This document shows positions 7,788 through 13,836 of a stretch of DNA of 13,836 nucleotides, piece by piece. Every line of letters starts with the position of its first letter. The stretch's first letter is position 1. This stretch comes from an uncultured Collinsella sp. (lineage in GTDB: Bacteria; Actinomycetota; Coriobacteriia; Coriobacteriales; Coriobacteriaceae): the NCBI GenBank assembly GCA_958415665.1, contig CATYZK010000042.1:1-13836 (forward strand). The letters run 5' to 3'. A model generated the notes under the pieces. It saw nothing but the letters and a program-made list of their open reading frames with translations, made no database searches and had not been told where the DNA came from. Position numbers and translations under genes: made by a program.

Positions 7788-9426
7788 GTCGCTCCGCCAT
7801 ACGTTGGCCGTTGTAGTGATGGCCATGGTTGCCGTCTTCTCTTTCGCGATTGCTCCTGCGGCGGCCCGTGCCACCGACACCGGATCCATTACGGTGGACG
7901 GTAAAGTTGCGACGCGATATGACGCGTATCAGCTCTTTTCGGCGACCGTTATTGACGACGCCGATGCCGATCAAAAGGTCGCAACTGACATAACGTGGGC
8001 AAATGACGCCGTTTGCCAAGCTGTTCTCCCTGTGCTTCATGATGCGGGGCTTGATGGATCGGTATCGACGGCACAAGAGGCTGCCGAATGGATGAATGCC
8101 GACGGGCACATGACGACCTCGCTGACGGCAAAGCTTGCTCGCTCAATTGTTAAAGCTGGCGCTGCCCCTGTTGCCCTTACCGCGGGCACGGCGGCCGAGC
8201 TGCCCTGCGGCTACTGGCTCCTCGCCGCCGACGACGACGCCATCGGCCAGGGCGAGGCCGGCACCGCACCGATCATGGCCCTGGTGGGCGGCAGCTCCGT
8301 CACCGTAAAGCCCAAGGCCGCGACGCCTGCGGTCGCCAAGCACGTGCTGGAGGACAGCACCGGCACCTGGGGCAAAGCCGCCGACGCCACGGTCGCCGAC
8401 GACCTGTACTGGCGCCTCTCGGCCACGGTCCCGGCGGGGCTCACGGCCTACGACACCTACGCGGTGCAGTTCGTTGACACCATGAGCGCGGGGCTCGACC
8501 CCTCCAAGGTCGCCGACAGCATGCGCGTGTATGTGGCGGCGGGCGCGGACGGCGACTTCGACGCCGTCTCGGCCGGCAAGGATGGACGCGCCGGAACCCA
8601 GCCCGCCAAGGGCTGGACCGACATCACGGCCCAGTGCAGGGTCTCGGTCGAGGGAAGCTCCTTCACCGTGCGCACCGGCGACCTGATCGCCGCGCTCGGC
8701 GGGGCCGACGCCTTCACCGCGGGCGCCCGCGTGGTCGCCGTGTACGACGCGCCGCTCGCCAGCGGCTGCAACCACGGCATCGCGAAGGGCAACCCCAACG
8801 AGGTCTACCTGCGCTACCCGCGCTCTCCCTTTGCCGACCAGTCCGGCGACGCCGGCTTCACCCGCACGCCGAGCGATGACGCGACGGCCTACACCTGGGG
8901 GCTCAACCTGATCAAACGTTCAAGCTCCGATGACAAGCCGCTTGCGGGCGCCAAGATGCGCATTGTCGACGACCGCGGTCGCGTACCGTCGGCCGACGGT
9001 ACGTGGACGACGGATGCCGATGCGTGCATTGTGACCGACAAGGACGGACGCGTGGAGCTGAACGGTGTGGACGCAGGCGTCTATGCCGTCGAGGAGATCG
9101 CAGCTCCCAAGGGCTACACCGCCTTTGAGGGCAAGCGAACGGTGACGGTTGCAGCCGATGGCTTGGACGTCAAGCAAGTGGCCGCCGCGAAGCCTAAGGT
9201 GACCGTATCGGCCGAAAGTCCTCTGCGGGTTGATGCCGCCGATGCTGGGACGGGTTCGATTGAGCTGTCGGTGCTCAACGCCCCAAACAAAGAAGCAAGT
9301 CGAGGCTTTATGCCCTCGACGGGAGATAGAACGTTGGTGCTGGTGGTGGTTTTGGCTGCCATCGGAGTAGCGGCCATTGCGGGCGCGCTTGCCATCAAAC
9401 GGGGAGGAGGTCGCCGTGATAAATAA
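7780..9426 (+). CDS. SpaA/FimA-type LPXTG pilin subunit (MPSTG signal)
   Basis: A 548-residue pilin with a signal peptide (about 1-31, ending AARA). The N-terminal domain includes RYDAYQLF. A pilin-motif-like VTVKPK (174-179, candidate polymerisation Lys K179) is followed by PAVAK, whose K187 is a candidate isopeptide Lys of the middle domain. The C-terminal Cna_B domain carries K379, E-box YAVEEIAAPKGY (435-446, E439) and N500. It ends in the sorting signal MPSTG (511-515), a hydrophobic helix and a basic tail. I chose GTG 7780 because an excellent Shine-Dalgarno, GAGGTGATC, lies at 7768-7776. This start overlaps the upstream stop in GTGAGTAA, implying translational coupling; an upstream in-frame ATG at 7741 lacks such a site. 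It is paralogous to the next gene. Codon use is mosaic: residues 188-267 have 77 of 80 G/C-ending codons against 43 of 80 for residues 48-127. It may be a basal or accessory pilin, or a second shaft subunit. Confidence 0.88.
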   Translation: MSKSLRHTLAVVVMAMVAVFSFAIAPAAARATDTGSITVDGKVATRYDAYQLFSATVIDDADADQKVATDITWANDAVCQAVLPVLHDAGLDGSVSTAQEAAEWMNADGHMTTSLTAKLARSIVKAGAAPVALTAGTAAELPCGYWLLAADDDAIGQGEAGTAPIMALVGGSSVTVKPKAATPAVAKHVLEDSTGTWGKAADATVADDLYWRLSATVPAGLTAYDTYAVQFVDTMSAGLDPSKVADSMRVYVAAGADGDFDAVSAGKDGRAGTQPAKGWTDITAQCRVSVEGSSFTVRTGDLIAALGGADAFTAGARVVAVYDAPLASGCNHGIAKGNPNEVYLRYPRSPFADQSGDAGFTRTPSDDATAYTWGLNLIKRSSSDDKPLAGAKMRIVDDRGRVPSADGTWTTDADACIVTDKDGRVELNGVDAGVYAVEEIAAPKGYTAFEGKRTVTVAADGLDVKQVAAAKPKVTVSAESPLRVDAADAGTGSIELSVLNAPNKEASRGFMPSTGDRTLVLVVVLAAIGVAAIAGALAIKRGGGRRDK

Positions 9427-9430
9427 TTGT

Positions 9431-9439
9431 CCCCCCCCC
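9431..9439 (+). repeat. Homopolymeric C9 tract between the two pilin genes
   Basis: Nine consecutive C residues begin 5 bases after the stop of the upstream pilin and end 110 bases before the ATG of the next. Length changes would not shift any reading frame, but could alter spacing or RNA structure in the inter-pilin region. The rest of the 123-base gap has only a weak GGTC/GACC hairpin (9480-9491) and no convincing promoter or terminator. Confidence 0.8.
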
Positions 9440-9549
9440 TTGCTCAGTGGCGTACTGCCTCCGTAGCGAGTGACGCGTGGGTCTACCGACCTGATGATCA
9501 TTGGTTTTGAAAAAGTTACTAGAGAACCCTCCAAGAAAGAGGACCAAAC

Positions 9550-11340
9550 ATGAAGGCAACCAAGAACATCGCCCGCCTGGCAATAACCGCCGGACTTACC
9601 GCGGCGTTGAGCTTCGGTGGAGTTATGGCACCGGTGACCATGGCGTTTGCTGATGGTGGGTCGACGGTCCCGGCCAACAGCATCAAGATCAACCCCTCCA
9701 AGGGCAATGAAACCAACAAGTACAAGGCGTACCAGATTTTCAAGGCCAATGTTGTCGATGAAAAGGATGGCAAAGTCGTTTCGAATGTTGATTGGGCGAG
9801 TGGGAAGGCAGAGCAAGCGGTTCTCGGCTACCTTAAAACGGTGACCGGGTCCGGCATTACTGATAGCTCTACCGCACAGAATGTCGTCGATTATCTGTCC
9901 AAATGCACCTCTGGAACTGGCAGCACAACTGCTATCACGAATGACAATCTGTTTAACGGATTGGCAAAGGAGGTCGAAAAGAGCGTGGATCAGACGAAGG
10001 GATCCTTTGGCGCTGGCGATGTCTTTACGCCCATGGATGGCGAGGGCAACGTCTCGCAAGGATACTATCTCTTTGTGACCGATACGACCTCAATTGCCGG
10101 GGACGATACGAAGGATACTAGTACGGCCACCTCGCCGATTTTCGCCATTGTAGGCGCTCGAGGCGTTACGGTCGACGAGAAGACCAGCATTCCTACAGTC
10201 AGCAAGGCCGTCATGGATGACAAGGATAAATCTTGGGAAACAGGGACCGAAGGCGACCCCAATAAGGCCGCTGACTCAGCTATGGACGATTGGGTCGATT
10301 ATAAACTCGTCGGTACGGTTGCGAGTAATATCGACACCTATAGCGACTATAACTACCGCTTCACGGACAAACTGCCCAATTCCATGACGCCCAAGTTCGT
10401 TGATGACAATGAGAATAATGTTCCGGATGTCACGGTTAAGATCGGCAACCAGACCGTTAAGAATGATGACGAGCATGGCTACACTAAAAACTTCTCGAAT
10501 ACCAACGAGCTTACCGTTAACTTCAAGAATCTTAAGGATTGCGTTGACGTTAAAGGTGCCCCCATTACCGTCAACGCTGACTCGAAGGTGACCGTCGAGT
10601 ACAAGGCCAAGCTCGACTCCTCCAAGATTTTCGACAGCAATAATGTCATTAAGGACGAATTCGAGGGTCTCATCGGCAAAGCCCAGACTAATACGGTTAA
10701 GCTGACTTATTCTAACAATCCGCATATTATTGATGGTGTTGGCACTACGGTTGTGCACCCTGCCTTCGACTACACCTATGGCATTGATGTCACCAAGGTG
10801 GGCAGCGATATGGATGGAAATGGTAAGCATCCTGCCCTCCGAAACGTCGAGTTCACTCTGCAGGAAGTTGTTAACGACAGTGTTCAAGAGCAATACATCG
10901 ATGCTAAGGGCGTGAAGCACAGCAAAGATGAGAATGTCACGCTCAAGACGAACCAGGATGGCGAGATTAACGTCGTGGGTCTTGATGAAGGCACCTATAT
11001 CCTTAAAGAGGTTAAGCCGGCGCCTGGCTACAATAACTCCGCTTCCAAAGGTGTCACGTTTACCATTGCCCGCGGAACGCTTAAGCAGGATGGCTCCGAA
11101 GTGATTCCTGACAAGAATTCTGCCAACGTCACTGCTGCTGATGGTGTTGTAAAGGCCGATTCTGCTGCCGTTTCTACTGGCAAGCTCAGCTTCACCATCG
11201 TCGATAAGAAGGGCTCCAACCTCCCACTGACCGGTCTCAACGGCGTGACGTTCACTTGGATTGCTGGTGGCGCAGTGCTGTGCATCGGTGTGGCGCACCT
11301 TATCCGTAGTCGTAAGCGTGACGACGGTTCCGAGGAGTAG
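9550..11340 (+). CDS. SpaA/FimA-type major pilin (LPLTG signal)
   Basis: A 596-residue pilin, probably the shaft subunit. It has a signal peptide (about 1-34, ending AFA) and an N-terminal domain with KYKAYQIF. A pilin-motif-like VTVDEK (206-211, K211) is followed by IPTVSK, whose K219 is the probable middle-domain isopeptide Lys. The C-terminal Cna_B domain has K416, E-box YILKEVKPAPGY (483-494, E487) and FTIVDKK, in which D552 stands where Asn is usual. The sorting signal LPLTG (558-562) precedes a hydrophobic segment and the tail RSRKRDDGSEE. The ATG at 9550 follows AGAGGA (9538-9543). It aligns along most of its length with the upstream pilin (AYQIF/AYQLF, GYYLF/GYWLL, SPIFAIVG/APIMALVG, TVSKAVMDD/AVAKHVLED). 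LPLTG matches the signal of many actinobacterial major pilins, which supports the shaft role. No sortase follows; the locus ends at a bidirectional terminator. Confidence 0.92.
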   Translation: MKATKNIARLAITAGLTAALSFGGVMAPVTMAFADGGSTVPANSIKINPSKGNETNKYKAYQIFKANVVDEKDGKVVSNVDWASGKAEQAVLGYLKTVTGSGITDSSTAQNVVDYLSKCTSGTGSTTAITNDNLFNGLAKEVEKSVDQTKGSFGAGDVFTPMDGEGNVSQGYYLFVTDTTSIAGDDTKDTSTATSPIFAIVGARGVTVDEKTSIPTVSKAVMDDKDKSWETGTEGDPNKAADSAMDDWVDYKLVGTVASNIDTYSDYNYRFTDKLPNSMTPKFVDDNENNVPDVTVKIGNQTVKNDDEHGYTKNFSNTNELTVNFKNLKDCVDVKGAPITVNADSKVTVEYKAKLDSSKIFDSNNVIKDEFEGLIGKAQTNTVKLTYSNNPHIIDGVGTTVVHPAFDYTYGIDVTKVGSDMDGNGKHPALRNVEFTLQEVVNDSVQEQYIDAKGVKHSKDENVTLKTNQDGEINVVGLDEGTYILKEVKPAPGYNNSASKGVTFTIARGTLKQDGSEVIPDKNSANVTAADGVVKADSAAVSTGKLSFTIVDKKGSNLPLTGLNGVTFTWIAGGAVLCIGVAHLIRSRKRDDGSEE

Positions 11341-11374
11341 TCGCTCGTCTCGAACATCAACGCGAGGCATGAAA

Positions 11375-11414
11375 AAGCGGGGCACCTGGTCGAATGTGAT
11401 CGGGTGCCCCGCTT
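11375..11414. terminator. Bidirectional terminator between convergent genes
   Basis: AAGCGGGGCACC (11375-11386) pairs perfectly with GGTGCCCCGCTT (11403-11414), and the stem extends inward by five more pairs including wobbles. On the minus strand the stem is followed by TTTTT, an ideal terminator for the converging bactofilin-like gene. On the plus strand it closes the pilus locus with a poorer T tract, 34 bases after the stop. Confidence 0.88.
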
Positions 11415-11422
11415 CGTTTGTT

Positions 11423-11483
11423 GGTGCAAAGTAACCTGACCCCTTTGCACCACCACAAAGGTGCCTGGCCCCTTTGTGGTGGT
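11423..11483 (+). repeat. Double-hairpin dispersed repeat
   Basis: Two adjacent perfect stem-loops share overlapping bases. GGTGCAAAG (11423-11431) pairs with CTTTGCACC (11443-11451), and ACCACCACAAAGG (11449-11461) pairs with CCTTTGTGGTGGT (11471-11483). Both loops are of the form 'CCTG(A/G)CCC' or close to it, so the two units look like related palindromes. A diverged copy of the first hairpin lies after typA in the opposite orientation. This is a REP/BIME-like intergenic element with no coding potential. Confidence 0.75.
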
Positions 11484-11492
11484 TTGGCCAGC

Positions 11493-12638
11493 TTAAGCGG
11501 TGGGGAGTCCTGGCATGTTGGCGGGCTGTTGCGGTTTGAGGTGGGCGTTGCGCCAGATGATCTGGATGATGTAGCCGAGCGTGAAGACGAAGGCTACGCC
11601 GCTGATGAAGTCACCGACGAGAGGAATTGCCGTGAGCACGCCCGCGATTATGCCGCCGACGGCTGCCATGGCGTAGCGGTTCTGGCTGTGTCCGACCATG
11701 CGCGCGATGGCACAGCCCGTGAAGGCCGCCGAGACCAGCGCGATGCCGATAACGCCGCACATGAGGGCTCCAGCAAGCGGCAGGCCAGCAATCGAGATAA
11801 TCAACAGCAGGACGGCGGGGATGATAGCCACCGTGCCCAGAAGACCGCTCACCCACAGGGGCATGGGGCGCTGGTGGAGCATACCGGCGGCGCTGGCAGT
11901 CGCACGCGGAAAGACGAGCTCGAGCAGCAGAGCGACAAAGCAGGTCGAGAGTGCCGCGGCGACGATACCGCCGATGACATCGTTAACGGTGGAAGTATCC
12001 TCGTGCTCGGTGCGGTCGATCTTGAGTGCGCCGACCTCGGCCCCTGCCGCGCGCTCGGGATCCTCGGAAACATGTGCGTTCACGGTGCCGGAGATGCGGG
12101 CATTCTTGCCCAGGATGAGCTTGTCGGCCCAAACCTCAACATCGCCATCGACGGTGCCGTCGATAGTCACGGTATCGCCCGCGAGCGCTGCCGACTTGAC
12201 GGAGCCGCGCAGGGCAACCGTCTCGCCTGCCGCATAGAAACAGTTGGCGGTGCTGTCAGTATTGAGAACGACGTGCTGTCCCGCGACGGTCACGCTGCCA
12301 TCAACCGCGGTCTGGGCGATATCGATGGTGCGCGCTGCCAGGCGAACGGCACCGCCCACCGTGCAGTCGCGGATGGAGAGGCTCTCGCCCGCCGCGATAA
12401 TGTCGCGGTCGATGGAGGCGTCGTCCAAATCGAGGCCCTGGCCTGCCCAGTACAGATCGCCTTCGACGCCGGACGGATTGGAGTCGCTGTCGGTCGCAAG
12501 AACGTTGCCTGCGGTATCCGTGCCGGCAAAAGCTGCGGCGGGAAGGGCGGCAAGTGCCAGCGCGATAAGGGCGAGGGCGACAAAGAGGCGACTCCGTGCT
12601 TTGTGACGGTGCGTCGGCGGGAATTGATTGCAAGGCAT
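11493..12638 (-). CDS. Bactofilin-like (polymer-forming) domain membrane protein
   Basis: A 381-residue protein with a signal peptide or first membrane helix at about 18-38 (ending AAAFA-G). A right-handed beta-helix-like region at about 60-188 is built of short repeats such as DGSVTVAGQHVVL and DGDVEVWADKLIL, in the manner of bactofilins/DUF583. A charged linker leads to a C-terminal block of about four to five membrane helices (about 221-370). Bactofilins are usually cytoplasmic scaffolds, but the signal sequence here predicts a beta-helix on the outer face of the membrane. The start at 12638 is chosen because GAAGGA lies at 12645-12650, 6 bases upstream; an in-frame ATG further out at 12686 has no such site. 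It lies downstream of the TRIC gene on the same strand with a 106-base gap. Envelope organisation is a plausible role but is inferred. Confidence 0.78.
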   Translation of the reverse strand: MPCNQFPPTHRHKARSRLFVALALIALALAALPAAAFAGTDTAGNVLATDSDSNPSGVEGDLYWAGQGLDLDDASIDRDIIAAGESLSIRDCTVGGAVRLAARTIDIAQTAVDGSVTVAGQHVVLNTDSTANCFYAAGETVALRGSVKSAALAGDTVTIDGTVDGDVEVWADKLILGKNARISGTVNAHVSEDPERAAGAEVGALKIDRTEHEDTSTVNDVIGGIVAAALSTCFVALLLELVFPRATASAAGMLHQRPMPLWVSGLLGTVAIIPAVLLLIISIAGLPLAGALMCGVIGIALVSAAFTGCAIARMVGHSQNRYAMAAVGGIIAGVLTAIPLVGDFISGVAFVFTLGYIIQIIWRNAHLKPQQPANMPGLPTA

Positions 12639-12706
12639 GATAGATCCTTCGTTAGGTGCTCGACATGTACCTAACAGGGTACCCAACGCGTGGGCGCTCT
12701 AAAAGA

Positions 12707-12729
12707 ACCTCTCGGTTGCATTTCGAGGT
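12707..12729 (-). terminator. Possible weak terminator after the channel gene
   Basis: On the minus strand ACCTC (12729-12725) pairs with GAGGT (12711-12707) and is followed by TCTTTT. The stem is only 5 bp with a long loop, so termination would be partial at best, and read-through into the bactofilin-like gene is likely. Confidence 0.3.
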
Positions 12730-12744
12730 AAAAGGTCACGCCAA

Positions 12745-13434
12745 CTACTTTTTGCGGTGCAAAAAGCGCGCGATGTCTTCCTCGGTGGGGCTTTTAATGT
12801 CAAAGCGCAGCGACAGCCAGCGCAGCCCCATGGTCACCGCGACGCACACGATGAGCGCGGTAACGTTGGTGACAAGACCGCTCATGACGAGGCAAACATA
12901 GCTTGCCGATCCGGCGATGGCCGCGATGGCGTAAAAGTTGGTGCGCTGGAAAATGCCCGGCACCACGCCCATAAAGCCGTCGCGCAGCATGCCGCCGCCC
13001 ACCGCGGTGAAAAAGCCCATCATGATGCAAACCGCCGGTGCAAATCCGTAGACCAGGGCCTTGTCCGCGCCGGTGGCAGCGTAGATGCCGACCGAGATGA
13101 TATCGAGCAAGGGGATGAGCTTGTCGGGCTTATCGACGATTGCCGGGAAGATGTAGATGATGGCCGCCGTGGCGATGGAGAGCGGCAGGGCCATGGGCTG
13201 GTTGAGAATGTAGACGTTGCCGACTTGGAGCGTCATGTCGCGCAAAAGACCGCCGCCCAGGCCGCAAACCACAGCAAGCGCGACTGCGCCCACCAGGTCG
13301 AGTTTGTGCTCGCGCGCGACCAACACGCCCGAGATCGAAGCCGCGACGACGGCGAACATCTCGAGCCAAAACGGGATGGCGACCATGGCATCCGAGGCAT
13401 GTGCGGTAACGGTCATAGCGGCGACAACGGGCAA
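12745..13434 (-). CDS. TRIC/UPF0126-family membrane channel or transporter
   Basis: A 229-residue polytopic membrane protein with about seven hydrophobic helices. It is built from an internal duplication, with the family's Gly-rich Arg-Asp motif in each half: GLGGGLLRD (58-66) and TAVGGGMLRD (143-152). This is the UPF0126/TRIC family. Prokaryotic TRIC homologues are K+-selective trimeric channels, and some UPF0126 proteins have been linked to amino-acid transport, so the substrate is left open. I accept a TTG start at 13434 because AAAGGA lies 7 bases upstream. The nearest in-frame ATG at 13416 has no Shine-Dalgarno, although it would remove only six residues. The protein ends in a basic tail (FLHRKK). 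It is the upstream neighbour of the bactofilin-like gene on the minus strand. No clear promoter was identified upstream. Confidence 0.9.
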   Translation of the reverse strand: MPVVAAMTVTAHASDAMVAIPFWLEMFAVVAASISGVLVAREHKLDLVGAVALAVVCGLGGGLLRDMTLQVGNVYILNQPMALPLSIATAAIIYIFPAIVDKPDKLIPLLDIISVGIYAATGADKALVYGFAPAVCIMMGFFTAVGGGMLRDGFMGVVPGIFQRTNFYAIAAIAGSASYVCLVMSGLVTNVTALIVCVAVTMGLRWLSLRFDIKSPTEEDIARFLHRKK

Positions 13435-13547
13435 GATGGGGTCCTTTTGGTTGCGGGTTTAGACAATGCCCGTACATAGTACATGGTTGGCGGGCGTGGC
13501 GACCCTATTGCTCGGTAAACGGTCGGGACTGGGAACGGTCATGGGTA

Positions 13548-13616
13548 CCAAACATATACATCAGCCTTCAAAGATGCCGAAAAATGTCGTTTTTGGAGGG
13601 TGATGTACATGTTTGG
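13548..13616. repeat. Imperfect 25-bp inverted repeat, hairpin element
   Basis: Arms at 13548-13572 and 13592-13616 match at 22 of 25 positions (outer ends CCAAACAT and ATGTTTGG), around a 19-base centre containing GCCGAAAAATGTCG. The whole 69-base unit is noncoding and AT-richer than its surroundings. It could be a miniature mobile or REP-type element, or a strong transcript end. It has no long T tract directly after the stem, which argues against a standard terminator. Confidence 0.7.
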
Positions 13617-13658
13617 GATGTTGGGTTGGGATTGAACGTGATGGGGGTGTGGGTTGAA

Positions 13659-13792
13659 GAGGAGGGATGTCCAAATTTTGAGCAAAGCTCAAAATTTATC
13701 CGGTCGGCTTACGCCGACCGCGCTGCGCTAAAAACGCGCCGCTGGCGCGTTTTCTTTACGCTCCGCGCCCTGGCGGGTTCGAATCCCTCCTC
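13659..13792. repeat. MITE-like element with nested perfect hairpins
   Basis: Terminal inverted repeats GAGGAGGGAT (13659-13668) and ATCCCTCCTC (13783-13792) enclose three perfect hairpins. These are AAATTTTGAGC/GCTCAAAATTT (13673-13697), CGGTCGGC/GCCGACCG (13701-13720, loop TTAC) and AAAACGCGCC/GGCGCGTTTT (13731-13753). No reading frame of note is present. The third hairpin, with A's before and T's after, could also terminate transcription in both directions. Confidence 0.55.
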
Positions 13793-13800
13793 CTGCGCCG
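13768..13800 (+). other. Possible tRNA 3'-end remnant (Ser-like), candidate attachment site
   Basis: The segment contains a T-arm core GGGTTCGAATCCC, followed by 3' acceptor-like CTCCTGC, then G and CCG where an intact gene would have GCCA. A G discriminator would suit serine. No upstream D or anticodon arm exists; hairpin repeats occupy that place. Such 3' fragments are typical relics of integration into a tRNA gene, but the match is short and may be fortuitous. Confidence 0.35.
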
Positions 13801-13836
13801 TATTTGCTTGTTATGGACTCGAAACAAAAAAGCCCC

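Noticed and set aside
8920..11385. Long minus-strand open frames (379 and 369 residues) opposite the two pilins
   Set aside because: The plus strand encodes clear pilins with all hallmarks, and the antisense products have no family features or ribosome binding sites that I can see.
11418..12674. A 418-residue plus-strand open frame over the bactofilin-like gene
   Set aside because: The translation is rich in charged residues and A/G/D repeats with no domain, whereas the minus strand gives a signal peptide, beta-helix repeats and membrane helices.
12757..13479. A 240-residue plus-strand open frame over the channel gene
   Set aside because: It is the complement of the TRIC-family gene, whose duplicated GGG-x-L-R-D motifs are unmistakable.

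Overview
The window is chromosomal DNA from a high-G+C bacterium. The codon use, the neighbour set (DUF151 nuclease, TypA, TRIC-type channel) and the style of the sortase-anchored pilins point to the Actinomycetota, most likely a Coriobacteriia gut organism such as Collinsella. That placement rests on recognition, not on a database search.

Layout. Bases 1-191 hold the 3' part of a tRNA-Ala(TGC) gene, a complete tRNA-Ile(GAT) gene and their terminator. Bases 219-3694 are a conserved plus-strand housekeeping block: a bifunctional nuclease (DUF151), a small two-helix membrane protein, a small acidic protein, and the ribosome-associated GTPase TypA/BipA followed by a strong terminator. Bases 3695-4055 are an AT-rich, palindrome-dense intergenic region that looks like the control region of the next locus. 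Bases 4056-11340 are a three-gene cell-surface pilus locus: a 1243-residue multidomain tip-adhesin-like protein, then two paralogous SpaA/FimA-type pilins. All three have a signal peptide, Cna_B-type isopeptide domains with an E-box, and a C-terminal sortase signal (LPEAG, MPSTG and LPLTG respectively). No sortase gene is present in the window. Bases 11375-11483 hold a bidirectional terminator and a double-hairpin dispersed repeat. The minus strand then carries a bactofilin-like membrane protein (11493-12638) and a TRIC/UPF0126-family channel (12745-13434). Bases 13435-13836 contain no gene but are rich in inverted repeats: a 69-base imperfect hairpin and a 134-base MITE-like element whose right end overlaps what looks like the 3' end of a tRNA gene.

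How it works together. The first two pilus genes overlap by 8 bases, and the third follows after 123 bases containing a run of nine C residues, so the three are probably co-expressed from the palindrome-rich promoter region. The large protein probably sits at the fibre tip, and the two paralogous pilins supply the shaft and an accessory or basal subunit. Polymerisation must use a sortase encoded elsewhere. The locus is compositionally mosaic. The adhesin is much poorer in GC3 than typA, and the middle pilin has a central block with almost only G/C-ending codons between less biased ends. This suggests acquisition and domain exchange under diversifying selection.
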